64,000 nt of DNA from Ruminococcaceae bacterium UBA5891 (GCA_002431945.1 DJET01000078.1:37737-101736), one strand, 5' to 3'. Shown: positions 50,967-60,212, counted from the stretch's first letter. Notes: generated by a model not told the origin, from the sequence alone. Numbers and translations are program-made.

Positions 50967-53900
50967 ATGAAGAAACGAATACTCAGTATCCTGACGGCAC
51001 TTTGTATGGCAATCTGTATGATACCCATAGCGGCAAGCGCAATGGAAATCTACATTGACCTTACCGTTGTAGGCGCGGCGAATTTGACCCTTGAGGTTGA
51101 GTCGGGCGACAGCGCCGATAATATCAAAGAGAAAATTCAGGACAAAACAGGTATTCCCGCCGATCGGCAAAAGCTGATTTTTGACGGAAAAGAGTTTGTT
51201 AACGGCCGAACACTCGGCGATTACAATATCCAAAAGCAAAGCACCCTGACTTTAAGACTTATGTCGGGCAGGGCGATACAGCTTGGCACAAACGAAATAA
51301 GCGACCCGAAAAAGACCGTAGAACCGGGCAAGGGCAATTATTATACCCCTGAAAGCTATGTGTATTTCGGTACCGACAGCGGCATTAAGAGCACGCCTAT
51401 TAAATGGCGTGTGCTTGACGCAGACAGGGCAAACGACAAAAAGACAGACGGAATGTTTTTACTGTCGGAAAATCTGCTCAGCAGTACCACGTCTTTTAAC
51501 AGAGTTGAAGATGATGGCAACTCCTATCAAAAAAGCGACGCGCAGAAATGGTGCAAGAAGTTTGCAGAAGAAACCCAAAACTTTTCGGCACTCGAACAAG
51601 CCGCTATGCTTGGCATTGCAAAGACCGACGCGGCTGAAAAGGTGTTCAATGTTGACTGGGGCGCAAGCAGCCTTACTGCAAGTGATAAATTGTTTTTCCC
51701 CTCTGCAAAAGAGATTGCAGACCACGTGGGAAATTATAACGGTGCGCCCGGACTTTCGGCAATCTATCCCTCCGGAAACGGCAGTAGGTGGTGGCTCCGT
51801 TCTCCAAACGGCGCCACGCGCAATCATGCCGGAACGATCATCGACTCCGGCAGTTTGAGCGTTGACGGCGTGAGCTATATCCATGCGGTTCGTCCCGCTG
51901 TTAACTTAGATACAAGCTCTGTGATTTTCACCTCTGCCGCCGCGGGCGGAAAGCTTGTTGGTGAGGTTGGAAAGCTTAACCCCGTAAGTGTTAGCAATCC
52001 GAACGAGTGGAAGCTAACTCTTATTGACAGGGATCGAGACTGGGCGGTTAAATCCTCTACGAGCGGTGTTTCGGTGTCTTCGGCAGGCGGAGATGTGACC
52101 GTTGTCTTTACAAGCTGGGGTGCTAAAAATGACGAATATCTTTCGGCAATGCTTTTAAATCGCTATAATGAAGTACTATATTACGGACAAATTTTCAAAG
52201 GCTACGGCGTCTTTGAAACGATTGAACTGAACATTCCTGCAGGGCTTGAAGCAGGGGACTATACGCTGAGGCTGTTTCACGAGCAGTTAAACGGCGATTA
52301 TAAAACCGATTACGCAAGCGAACCGGCAGACATTGCCCTTACCGTAAGAGATGAGGCAGAGGAACAGTTTGACCTTGCTCCCGGCGGCACATATTACTTT
52401 GACCTGTCGGCTGAAAACATTATCGGCGACATAAATAAACAACTGCCCGATACGGGACTTCACTATGTACCCTTTACATACACCGGCACCATAGACGCCT
52501 ATTCTCTTGAAAGCATAGAAAATGTCGATTGGCGCTCATATGCGCATAGTCTGTTTGTTGCCGACTATAATGTGTCGAATTCATATTATTGGAAGGACTT
52601 TGTTGATTCAGGGCTGATTTACGGCAAAGCGTATACTTACGGCGGTATAGATTATACCCTTCGCACTCTGTCTAACGGATACACGATGGGATGGCACCAT
52701 ATTCTTCCGGTGAACAACGAGTGGGATGTGATCTGCAAGAAATCCGACAGCTACATCAAAAACTGGAAGGGGATATACTCCTGGGGACAGGATATAAGCT
52801 ATGACAATGTTGTCCAGGTTAGAGGAAGTACTGCCGTTAACGGCAGTACCGGTGCTGCACCTGGCTTTCAGGATAATGTATTGTACCGCCCGGCGCTTGA
52901 GGTTAAAAACGCCGATACTCTCGGAGCCGACGGGCTTAAAGCCGTTGCCTTAAATCTTAAGGGCGGCACGGTCGACGGGCAGGAAAACATAAATATCATT
53001 GTTAAAAACGGCGGCAATTTTACCGCCCCCGCAAAAGAGGGACTGACCCCGCCAAGCGAAAAGGCGTATTTTATCGCCTGGACCGACGGGCAGAGAACCT
53101 ACGCTCCGTCAGAGAGCGTTCCGTCAAGTGTAACGTCGCTTACGGCACAGTGGCGCAGTGTTCCTTCGGGCAGCGGCACTAAGGACGATCCCTATCGCAT
53201 ATCAAACCTTGAGGAGCTTAAAGCCTTCCGCGACATCGTAAACGGCGACAACGGTGTTGTCCAAAACAGCTCAGCCTGCGGCGTGCTTGAAAACGACGTT
53301 GTTATAAACGACGGCAATATTGACGAGCAGGGTAATTTCACCCCCAAAAACGGCACCGATTCGGTTGAAAGGTGGAAACCCATCGGATTTAACGAAAAGC
53401 AGAATGCTTACAGCGGCACATTCGACGGCGCGGGACACACGATTTACGGCGTATATATCGACAAAGATATTAAGGTTAGAGAGGGCGTTGGACTGTTTGG
53501 ATATGCAAACGGTGCAGCCATAAAAAATCTGTCGGTAACGGGATATATCAGCGCCATATGGTATCAGGGCGGTATCATAGGAAGTGCCAAAAACAGCACC
53601 GTCAGCGATTGCCAAAGCTCTGTTACCATAACCCAGTCGGACGGGTATCTTTGCGATGTTTTTTCGGGCGGTATTATCGGTTATGCGCAAGAAAACTGCA
53701 CCATCAAAAATTGCGTAAACAAAGGAAAAATATCGGCCTATACCGATTCCTCATTTGCCTACGCCGGAGGAATAACGGGAGGTGTCTGGTTATCGGATAT
53801 TAACGGCTGCTACAACCTCGGCACCATAGAAAGCGGACTTGTCGGTGAATCCGGCTACGGCCTTGCCGGCAGTATTACGGGATACGCTTCGGGCGTTAAA

Positions 53901-54947
53901 ATTACCGATTGCTACAACCTCGGCGAGATCACAAGTACCACAGATAATTCCTTTGTTAGATTGGGCGGTATTGCAGGTACAGTAAACGGATCCGGGTGGA
54001 TCGAAAATTGCTATAACATCGGCAAGATTTCCGCAAAAGAAAATGTCATAAAGGGAAGTATAGCCGCCCGCATCGACACCGACATTGTAAACTGCTTTTA
54101 TATTGGCGGAACCGCTGATAAAGGCGTGGGAATAGACGGTGGCACCCATAGAATCGAGGCGGAGGAAAAAACCGCACAGGAATTTGCAAACGGACAGGTG
54201 CTTGAAAAGCTGATAAACGGCAGAGCGACCGACGAACACCCTTGGTCGGAAAAATGCCAATATATTTCCGCTGCCGGGATGACCTTGCCGGTATTTAAAG
54301 GTCAGGGCGATGCCCATACCCACAGCGGCGAGTGGCAGATGAATGAAACAAAGCACTTTAAGGTGTGCTCCTGCGGAGTCGTGTTTGACGAGGGCGCTCA
54401 CAGCGGTAACGACGACGGGGATTGCACCACTGCTGTCAACTGCGAGACCTGTGGATATGAAATCAAAGCGGGCGAAAAGAAACACAGTTGCGGCGAATTT
54501 GTGCAGAATGAGGACGGCAGCAACACACATACCCGCAGCTGCACAAACGACGGCTGTAAACACACCGATACCGAAAAATGTTCGGGCGGAAAGGCAACCT
54601 GTACTCAAAGGGCGGTATGCGAAATATGCAAAAAGCCCTATGGTGAAACAAATAAGAACGGTCACCCCGACCTTAAGCATATAACCGCAAAGGCCGCTAC
54701 TAAAGATGCCGATGGCAATATAGAATATTGGTACTGCGATGGCTGCGGTAAGTATTACGGCGACGCCGAGGGAACTAAGGAAATTGCCAAGGCGGAAACC
54801 GTTACGGCTAAGCTGCCGGAGAAACCGAAATCCCCGAAGACAGGGGACCGCAACAATACCGTATTGTGGATCGCACTGCTGTTTATCGGCGGCGGTATAA
54901 GCGGCGCGGCGGTATTTGTAAAGAGGAAAAGGATTATTTCCGAATAA
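50967..54947 (+). CDS. Exported surface protein with N-terminal ubiquitin domain, GLUG-type repeats and sortase-like anchor
   Basis: This 1326-residue protein has a signal peptide ending AASA at residue 25. The mature protein starts at once with a ubiquitin domain (residues 26-102): TLEVE, KIQDK, GIP, LIF.GK, GRTL.DYNIQK, STL all match human ubiquitin; by hand 38 of 60 positions in the core agree. There is no C-terminal Gly-Gly. Then comes a DUF6273-type region (WWLRSP near 275, RPAVNLD near 310), a second related region, a B-repeat-like domain near 670-730, GLUG-like beta repeats (about 731-1050), a Cys-rich region (about 1115-1267), and SPKTG near residue 1288 with a final span and basic tail. 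It probably stands on the cell wall. Confidence 0.88.
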   Translation: MKKRILSILTALCMAICMIPIAASAMEIYIDLTVVGAANLTLEVESGDSADNIKEKIQDKTGIPADRQKLIFDGKEFVNGRTLGDYNIQKQSTLTLRLMSGRAIQLGTNEISDPKKTVEPGKGNYYTPESYVYFGTDSGIKSTPIKWRVLDADRANDKKTDGMFLLSENLLSSTTSFNRVEDDGNSYQKSDAQKWCKKFAEETQNFSALEQAAMLGIAKTDAAEKVFNVDWGASSLTASDKLFFPSAKEIADHVGNYNGAPGLSAIYPSGNGSRWWLRSPNGATRNHAGTIIDSGSLSVDGVSYIHAVRPAVNLDTSSVIFTSAAAGGKLVGEVGKLNPVSVSNPNEWKLTLIDRDRDWAVKSSTSGVSVSSAGGDVTVVFTSWGAKNDEYLSAMLLNRYNEVLYYGQIFKGYGVFETIELNIPAGLEAGDYTLRLFHEQLNGDYKTDYASEPADIALTVRDEAEEQFDLAPGGTYYFDLSAENIIGDINKQLPDTGLHYVPFTYTGTIDAYSLESIENVDWRSYAHSLFVADYNVSNSYYWKDFVDSGLIYGKAYTYGGIDYTLRTLSNGYTMGWHHILPVNNEWDVICKKSDSYIKNWKGIYSWGQDISYDNVVQVRGSTAVNGSTGAAPGFQDNVLYRPALEVKNADTLGADGLKAVALNLKGGTVDGQENINIIVKNGGNFTAPAKEGLTPPSEKAYFIAWTDGQRTYAPSESVPSSVTSLTAQWRSVPSGSGTKDDPYRISNLEELKAFRDIVNGDNGVVQNSSACGVLENDVVINDGNIDEQGNFTPKNGTDSVERWKPIGFNEKQNAYSGTFDGAGHTIYGVYIDKDIKVREGVGLFGYANGAAIKNLSVTGYISAIWYQGGIIGSAKNSTVSDCQSSVTITQSDGYLCDVFSGGIIGYAQENCTIKNCVNKGKISAYTDSSFAYAGGITGGVWLSDINGCYNLGTIESGLVGESGYGLAGSITGYASGVKITDCYNLGEITSTTDNSFVRLGGIAGTVNGSGWIENCYNIGKISAKENVIKGSIAARIDTDIVNCFYIGGTADKGVGIDGGTHRIEAEEKTAQEFANGQVLEKLINGRATDEHPWSEKCQYISAAGMTLPVFKGQGDAHTHSGEWQMNETKHFKVCSCGVVFDEGAHSGNDDGDCTTAVNCETCGYEIKAGEKKHSCGEFVQNEDGSNTHTRSCTNDGCKHTDTEKCSGGKATCTQRAVCEICKKPYGETNKNGHPDLKHITAKAATKDADGNIEYWYCDGCGKYYGDAEGTKEIAKAETVTAKLPEKPKSPKTGDRNNTVLWIALLFIGGGISGAAVFVKRKRIISE

Positions 54948-54960
54948 GAATAACAAATGC

Positions 54961-54994
54961 AATATGTCAGGCTGATTTTTCAGCCTGACATATT
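54961..54994. terminator. Bidirectional terminator after ubiquitin-domain gene
   Basis: AATATGTCAGGCTGA (54961-54975) and TCAGCCTGACATATT (54980-54994) form a perfect 15-bp stem with a TTTT loop. Confidence 0.85.
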
Positions 54995-55010
54995 ATTATA
55001 TGTTATAAAA

Positions 55011-55050
55011 TATGTTTTCCGAAATGGCAATTGACATTTCGGAAAACATA
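55011..55050. repeat. Second perfect inverted repeat upstream of the LRR operon
   Basis: TATGTTTTCCGAAATG (55011-55026) and CATTTCGGAAAACATA (55035-55050) form a 16-bp perfect stem with an 8-base loop. No T-run follows, and a TATAAT for the next operon is at 55075-55080. It may be an operator or a transcript structure. Confidence 0.6.
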
Positions 55051-55074
55051 CTGCGATTACAGGTGTCATTATGC

Positions 55075-55080
55075 TATAAT
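55075..55080 (+). promoter_or_regulatory. -10 element of the LRR operon
   Basis: TATAAT 60 bases before the ATG at 55141. No consensus -35 is present at 17 bases; the inverted repeat ends 24 bases upstream, where an activator could bind. Confidence 0.5.
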
Positions 55081-55140
55081 TATTATATATTTTTAAGCGC
55101 CGTAGGCTTTGGATTTTAAACCGAACGAGAGGAGAGAATT

Positions 55141-57717
55141 ATGCAGCACAAAAAATATAAAAAACGATGGGCATTACTTTTATCTGTTGTCTTTGCGGCA
55201 GTAACGGTTATGTCGCTTATACCGCCGCTGACCGCGTCGGCAAGAAAGAGCGGCAACACGGTACTGCTTGAAGACTATTACGGGCTTTGCGACGGTAACG
55301 CCGCAAAAGTGCCGGGGCTTAAATATACCTGTTCAGGTCACGGGGATAAAATGGTGCCGTATTATGTAGAGGAAGAAAACGACTATATGCGCACTATTCC
55401 CGGAATTATTGAGAAAGTCGGCAATAAAATTCGCTATATTAAAGCATATTATTGCACCAGCTGTTACAAACAGTTTAAGGGTGCCACCCCTCAAGCCGGT
55501 CACGAAAATTCCAATAAAACTGCTGATGAACTGGGTGTTTCGGGCGGCACATTGGACGATTATTTCCAATACCTCGCTGAGCACGCAACAGCATTTCTTG
55601 CCGACTGCGGATTCTATTATTCGCCTAAGGACGATTTTGATAATATGCCGGAGAAGAATTACAGCGTCGGCACTTCTACCATTACGGAACAACCGAATTT
55701 GTATGCAGTAGATGAGAACGGTTGTATTGTCGGTAATTCAGGAAAGGCGCTGACGACCGTTTCCGGAAACAAACCTGATGAGAACGATCCCCTTGCTCAT
55801 TGGGATATGCCCGGCGCTTATGCGTTCTATAATGTTTTCTATACCGGTATATCTGAGATGATAAACAAGCCATCTAACGCTGATGATCCGGCGTGGGATA
55901 CGGTTCGGGATATGACACGTATTTACTATATGAAACGGCAGCGGGAGGGGCAGCTTGCCGGACCGAGAGTGAACTATTCGTCCCACTGGTACAGCTATGA
56001 TTATTCAATGCTCGGCGAATGGGTTGTGACCGATCTTATGGCGGAATACAAAACCGGCGAGATATGCGGATATGTTTCCTATGTAGGGCAAAAAACCGAG
56101 ATTGCCGTGCCGGAAACAGTAACTATTCCGTTGTACGGTAAGGTAAAGGTAATCGGTGTTGATATTGAGGATCACAACCTCAAAAAAGTATATGTAAACG
56201 ACAATGTTACCTGTATACGCCGTTTAAGCTCTGTCAATCTTGAAGAAATTTCGGGCTGCAAAAGCCTTGAATACATAGAAAAATATGCGTTTCAAAATGA
56301 TGTATCGCTGAAAAGCATACCCGAAATGCCACAGCTTGACTGGATAGCCATGGGCGCGTTTGAGGGCTGTATATCGCTTCGCGACATTAAGCTGCCCGAC
56401 AATATGACTTTTATTGATTTCACGGCATTCGGCTGGTACGATACCGTTCTCGGCAATTATGATATCGGTATAACGGATCAAAGCTGGGAGGATTTTCAGT
56501 ATTTAAGCGACCTTTCCGACAATGATAAAATCCTCGGACTTACCCTTTACGCCAAGAAAGGCAGCACAACATACAAGCTGCTTGATACCCTGATAAACAA
56601 AAACGACGCGCTTACCCCCACGCTTGACGACAACGGCAAGCCGTATTTCAAGTCTTACGGCGATACTGTCGCCGCAATGAGCGGCGAAGTGAAGACCTAC
56701 ACCTCGCACTGGAGCCTTAAAAGCAGCGGCGACTATAAGGGCGGATTTTCTTCGGCGGATAAGGACGTGGACGATTCCACATACGGAAGACTCGGCGAAT
56801 ACGACGGCAGCCTGACATTTAAAGACCTGATAAAAAATCCCCTCGGCTGGTTGAAACAGCTGCTCGCTATGGGCGGTACGGCATTTTTGCTTTTGTTGTT
56901 CCTTTTATCGTTTCTCGGTTTTTCGGGCGGTAAATACGAGCCTGTGTCCGATTCCGACTCGCTGAAGTTCAAAATGTGTTGGGGACTTATAACGGTTGAT
57001 TACAACAAAATGCTGAAAGCGGCAGACAGGAACAGAAATATACTTGAATATCTTGATAAACTGTCGAGCCTGCAATTCTTCGATAAATTCGGCAAATACG
57101 GTGAGCTTTTCGACGCAGGTGTAGGCGTTTCAAAGGCTTTGCAAAAAGCCGCAGATGTATACGGCGAAACCGGAAACTGGCGAGAGGCGCTTGTGCGGGG
57201 TGCCGGCTCCTACGGTGCCGGGCAGCTTGTAGGCTTGGGGACAAAAACAGACCCGAACCTTGCAATATGGGATATTGCAACCGCAGAAATATTTAAGGGA
57301 AGTGCGGCGGCGGATATCGTAAACGCGGGCAACAACGCCGAAAACCTGTTTGATTACTTCCTTGATCTTGCGCACGCCGCGTCGTCCGACACCCGCGCCG
57401 AGGGCGTTATGGATACCGTGTTCGGCAGCAAGGCGATGAGTTATGGCGAGCTTGCCGACAAAATGATGAACGGCGATTACGGCGATAATATCAAGAACCT
57501 TGTGGACGCCGAGGACATTCTGCTTGCCGAGAATAACGGAGACTTATACAACGCCGTATTCGGCGATGAGGGTATGGGAATCGGAGAATTCCTTGTGGGC
57601 TTCGGCGATACGGCGGAGGATGCGCTTATAAAGGGCAATGCGGGCGCCGAAAGAGGTCTTGAAAATTACAGAAAGCTTATTGAACGGTTTTATACAAGTA
57701 AGGAGGGAGCAAAATGA
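55141..57717 (+). CDS. Leucine-rich-repeat surface protein with one span and a large inner helical domain
   Basis: This 858-residue protein has a signal peptide (residues 1-33, ending TASA), an outside N-terminal domain with Cys pairs (YYCTSCY near residue 105), BspA-type leucine-rich repeats (about 310-470, such as LEYIEKYAFQNDVSLKSIP), a single strong span near residues 570-598 (LLAMGGTAFLLLLFLLSFLGF) and then about 255 residues of mostly helix. Part of that tail is glycine-rich (WREALVRGAGSYGAGQLVGLG), similar in style to glycine-zipper segments of toxin proteins. Nothing catalytic is visible. It overlaps the next gene by 4 bases and leads a three-gene operon. Confidence 0.78.
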   Translation: MQHKKYKKRWALLLSVVFAAVTVMSLIPPLTASARKSGNTVLLEDYYGLCDGNAAKVPGLKYTCSGHGDKMVPYYVEEENDYMRTIPGIIEKVGNKIRYIKAYYCTSCYKQFKGATPQAGHENSNKTADELGVSGGTLDDYFQYLAEHATAFLADCGFYYSPKDDFDNMPEKNYSVGTSTITEQPNLYAVDENGCIVGNSGKALTTVSGNKPDENDPLAHWDMPGAYAFYNVFYTGISEMINKPSNADDPAWDTVRDMTRIYYMKRQREGQLAGPRVNYSSHWYSYDYSMLGEWVVTDLMAEYKTGEICGYVSYVGQKTEIAVPETVTIPLYGKVKVIGVDIEDHNLKKVYVNDNVTCIRRLSSVNLEEISGCKSLEYIEKYAFQNDVSLKSIPEMPQLDWIAMGAFEGCISLRDIKLPDNMTFIDFTAFGWYDTVLGNYDIGITDQSWEDFQYLSDLSDNDKILGLTLYAKKGSTTYKLLDTLINKNDALTPTLDDNGKPYFKSYGDTVAAMSGEVKTYTSHWSLKSSGDYKGGFSSADKDVDDSTYGRLGEYDGSLTFKDLIKNPLGWLKQLLAMGGTAFLLLLFLLSFLGFSGGKYEPVSDSDSLKFKMCWGLITVDYNKMLKAADRNRNILEYLDKLSSLQFFDKFGKYGELFDAGVGVSKALQKAADVYGETGNWREALVRGAGSYGAGQLVGLGTKTDPNLAIWDIATAEIFKGSAAADIVNAGNNAENLFDYFLDLAHAASSDTRAEGVMDTVFGSKAMSYGELADKMMNGDYGDNIKNLVDAEDILLAENNGDLYNAVFGDEGMGIGEFLVGFGDTAEDALIKGNAGAERGLENYRKLIERFYTSKEGAK

Positions 57718-58463
57718 AGTTTACACTTAATTATCTTATGATAAAGCGACTCGGCGAACTTATCGGTCTTGAATTCAACGATATTTCACCGATGAACGAA
57801 ATTGCTCCCGATACCGAAGAGCTTATAAACGGCTTGCCTGCCGATATTCTAAGCGAGATCGACGAAATTCTTAAAACGCAGGGTATAACTGACGGCGAAT
57901 TAAAGCCTAAAAAGCCGATAAGCGCCTTTATAAAAGCGCTGTTTGCGCCCGAAAGGTGTCTGCGTGCCGAATTAAAGGAAGAAAGCGGCAGCTCGGATGT
58001 ATATTTTATCCCGTTTGACGGCGCTTGGCTGATGATGAACGCCAAGCACGGGGAATTGACGGCGGCAGGTCCCGTTTCCTACGAAATTGCAAAGCGGTAT
58101 ATTAAGGCGGCGCTTTCCTCTTCGCTTGAAAGCGGGGTTTTAAGCGTGCAGTACCGTGACGAAAAGTGCAAGCGCAGCGTTACGGTTACAAACGCCGAAG
58201 AGGGCTATGCGTTTTTTGGCAGTATGTTTGATAAGGTCAAAAAAAATGAGCGTGTTTACATTCATTCATTCGCAAAGACCGAGGAAAATAAAAAGCACAT
58301 TGCAAAAATGCTGACGGGCGAGATCGGTTTTGAATTGCCCGAAAACGAAAAGGAACAGCAGGAAAAGCCGTCGGCAAAAAGAGTTGTTCGCGGCATCTGT
58401 ATCGCTCTGCTTGTCAACATCTGCGCGGCGGTTATTGTTGCCGTGCTTAAAGCGGTATTGTGA
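57714..58463 (+). CDS. Protein of unknown function with C-terminal membrane anchor
   Basis: This 249-residue protein has no signal peptide and one hydrophobic segment at its end (GICIALLVNICAAVIVAVLKAVL), so it is tail-anchored with most of its mass in the cytoplasm. The body is of mixed alpha/beta type; I recognise no family. ATGA overlap with the LRR gene and a 10-base gap to the next gene suggest that the three products act together. Confidence 0.72.
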   Translation: MKFTLNYLMIKRLGELIGLEFNDISPMNEIAPDTEELINGLPADILSEIDEILKTQGITDGELKPKKPISAFIKALFAPERCLRAELKEESGSSDVYFIPFDGAWLMMNAKHGELTAAGPVSYEIAKRYIKAALSSSLESGVLSVQYRDEKCKRSVTVTNAEEGYAFFGSMFDKVKKNERVYIHSFAKTEENKKHIAKMLTGEIGFELPENEKEQQEKPSAKRVVRGICIALLVNICAAVIVAVLKAVL

Positions 58464-58473
58464 GGTGGGCAGT

Positions 58474-59931
58474 ATGAAAAATATTAAAGAGATCCTCACA
58501 AACGCGCTTTACGGAATGTTACGCTCTTACGAGGGCATAAGGTTTGTTCCGTCTTTGATTATAAAGCTTGTAATGTCGCTTGCTTCGGCAATTATAACCG
58601 CTTTTTTCGCGGGCACTCTGTTTTCCAAAAATAACACGGCAAATCAGATTTTTGCCGCACTGTTCTTTTATTTCCTCATTACTGCGGTAAGCAGCCTGAT
58701 AACCGAAATCAAGCGCGGCGGAATTATGGGGCGGCTTAAAACCTTGCTTGGCAATATGGTGCGCTTAAAGCCGCCTGCGCTGTGGTTTTTCCTTGCGGCA
58801 ATCGTTATATCGCTGTTTTTGCCGTATGCCTTTGTCCTGTCGCTTGCGGCGCTGTTGTTTGTCTCGGCGGTATCGGGGGAGAGATCCATGCTTCTCGGCA
58901 TTAAAAACGCCGTAACAAGGGGTAAGAATCCCGAAAGAAACGGCAAAGGACTTGCCGGATTTACAAGCGGTCTTATTGTTTGCGGGCTGATTGTGTGCAT
59001 ACTTGCAAACCTCGGCGTGCCGACTCTTTACGGCGCGATCGACGGCAGCAATCCGAAAAGCGGTGCTTCGCAGTCCGATAAGGCCGACAAGGATAATACC
59101 TCGGTGACCGATACGCCGTCCGCGGCAGGCAGTACGGACTCGAAACAGGATAACAAGGACGTTATTGTAAGCGGCGATACAGAATTTAGGGAAGCCGCGC
59201 AGACCTTGACCGATAAGCTTATTGAGTATGCGGGAAAGGATAAAAAGAGCTTTGAAAAGCTGTTCCGCAATACCGAAAGCACGGTTATTGAGCAATATTA
59301 TAACACCTCGTATGATAACTTTAAGAAATATAAAAACAGCCTTATCGCCATAGCGGCCGAAGACGGCGAAAGCGTATGGTATACGGCGCTGTATTATCAA
59401 ATTCCGAAGAATTATCCGTCGGAAAAGGAAAAATCGGTGTATCTGTCTACAATAATGACCCGCGGAAACGACGGTTGGAAAATTGAATGGAACGACGACG
59501 TGCGTTCCCGTCTGCAATCGGATTACGATAACGCAGGATTTTCTTATGACTGTCTTGAAGCAAAGGAGCAGGGCTATGCGTGGGCGAAGTTCTTTATTCC
59601 GTTTGACCTTAATAATACAATAATTTTCTATGAGAACGCCGTGATGTGCAAGGTGACGGAAATGTATATGGACATAAATAATAATGTTCAGATCACTCTA
59701 TATGTATCCAACGGCACGGATAAGGATATAGGATTAACAGGCGTTGATATTACAACCGTTGACGGCGATACAAAGCTTTTCGGCAAACACTTTGATATGG
59801 AACAGCTTGTTGTAAACGGCACTGCTTCGGTTTATACGCTGACGATACCGTCTGAGGAGCTTGACTTTACCGCATGGAGCAGTCCTAAAATAACCGATTT
59901 TAAATTCAGTTACGACAAATTGGATTATTGA
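58474..59931 (+). CDS. Multi-span membrane protein with outer NTF2-like domain
   Basis: This 485-residue protein has five hydrophobic segments in residues 25-190, a Ser/Asp/Thr-rich linker (about 190-235) and a C-terminal domain of about 250 residues with a helical start (EFREAAQTLTDKLIEYAGKDKKSFEKLF) and a beta-rich end. The first part of that domain resembles NTF2-like outer domains of Gram-positive cell-surface proteins; the last part may be an Ig-like beta sandwich (the VSNGTDKDIGLTGVDI region). The ATG at 58474 follows GAGGTGG; the open frame reaching back to 58330 overlaps the preceding gene and is not needed. Confidence 0.72.
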   Translation: MKNIKEILTNALYGMLRSYEGIRFVPSLIIKLVMSLASAIITAFFAGTLFSKNNTANQIFAALFFYFLITAVSSLITEIKRGGIMGRLKTLLGNMVRLKPPALWFFLAAIVISLFLPYAFVLSLAALLFVSAVSGERSMLLGIKNAVTRGKNPERNGKGLAGFTSGLIVCGLIVCILANLGVPTLYGAIDGSNPKSGASQSDKADKDNTSVTDTPSAAGSTDSKQDNKDVIVSGDTEFREAAQTLTDKLIEYAGKDKKSFEKLFRNTESTVIEQYYNTSYDNFKKYKNSLIAIAAEDGESVWYTALYYQIPKNYPSEKEKSVYLSTIMTRGNDGWKIEWNDDVRSRLQSDYDNAGFSYDCLEAKEQGYAWAKFFIPFDLNNTIIFYENAVMCKVTEMYMDINNNVQITLYVSNGTDKDIGLTGVDITTVDGDTKLFGKHFDMEQLVVNGTASVYTLTIPSEELDFTAWSSPKITDFKFSYDKLDY

Positions 59932-59940
59932 AAATAAATA

Positions 59941-59980
59941 AGCACAAAAGCCCTTGATACAAGGGCTTTTTGTGCTTTTA
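59941..59980 (+). terminator. Terminator of the LRR operon
   Basis: AGCACAAAAGCCCTTG and CAAGGGCTTTTTGTGCT pair (one bulged base) around ATA and are followed by TTTT. Confidence 0.85.
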
Positions 59981-59987
59981 AGAGACT

Positions 59988-60142
59988 GCGGCAATCCGTT
60001 ATCTTTTAAAGGTATTACGGATTCTTTCGCGCTTCGCGCTCAGAATGACACACAATTTAGTTATTGCAAATACATATGGCGAGTGAAATCCGTTTTTTGT
60101 GCCTTGTCATTGCGAGCACCGAATGGTACGCGGCAATCCGTT
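59988..60142. repeat. Degenerate interspersed repeat with 13-bp ends
   Basis: GCGGCAATCCGTT occurs at 59988-60000 and again at 60130-60142 in the same orientation. Between them are TTCGCGCTTCGCGC with a following CAGAATGACA and a TGTCATTGCGAGC segment. Such sequences resemble short interspersed repeats of Clostridia intergenic regions. No reading frame fits. The name and family are not known to me. Confidence 0.5.
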
Positions 60143-60212
60143 CTCATTTAACAGCACAAAGCTAATTATAGCAGGTTACTGTTGCAAAATTGAATTCTGC
60201 GTGTTAAAATAA

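Noticed and set aside
54463..54962. Long antisense frames over the ubiquitin-domain gene (for example a 390-codon one on the minus strand)
   Set aside because: The plus-strand gene has signal peptide, domains, anchor and terminator; the antisense frame has none and is low-complexity.
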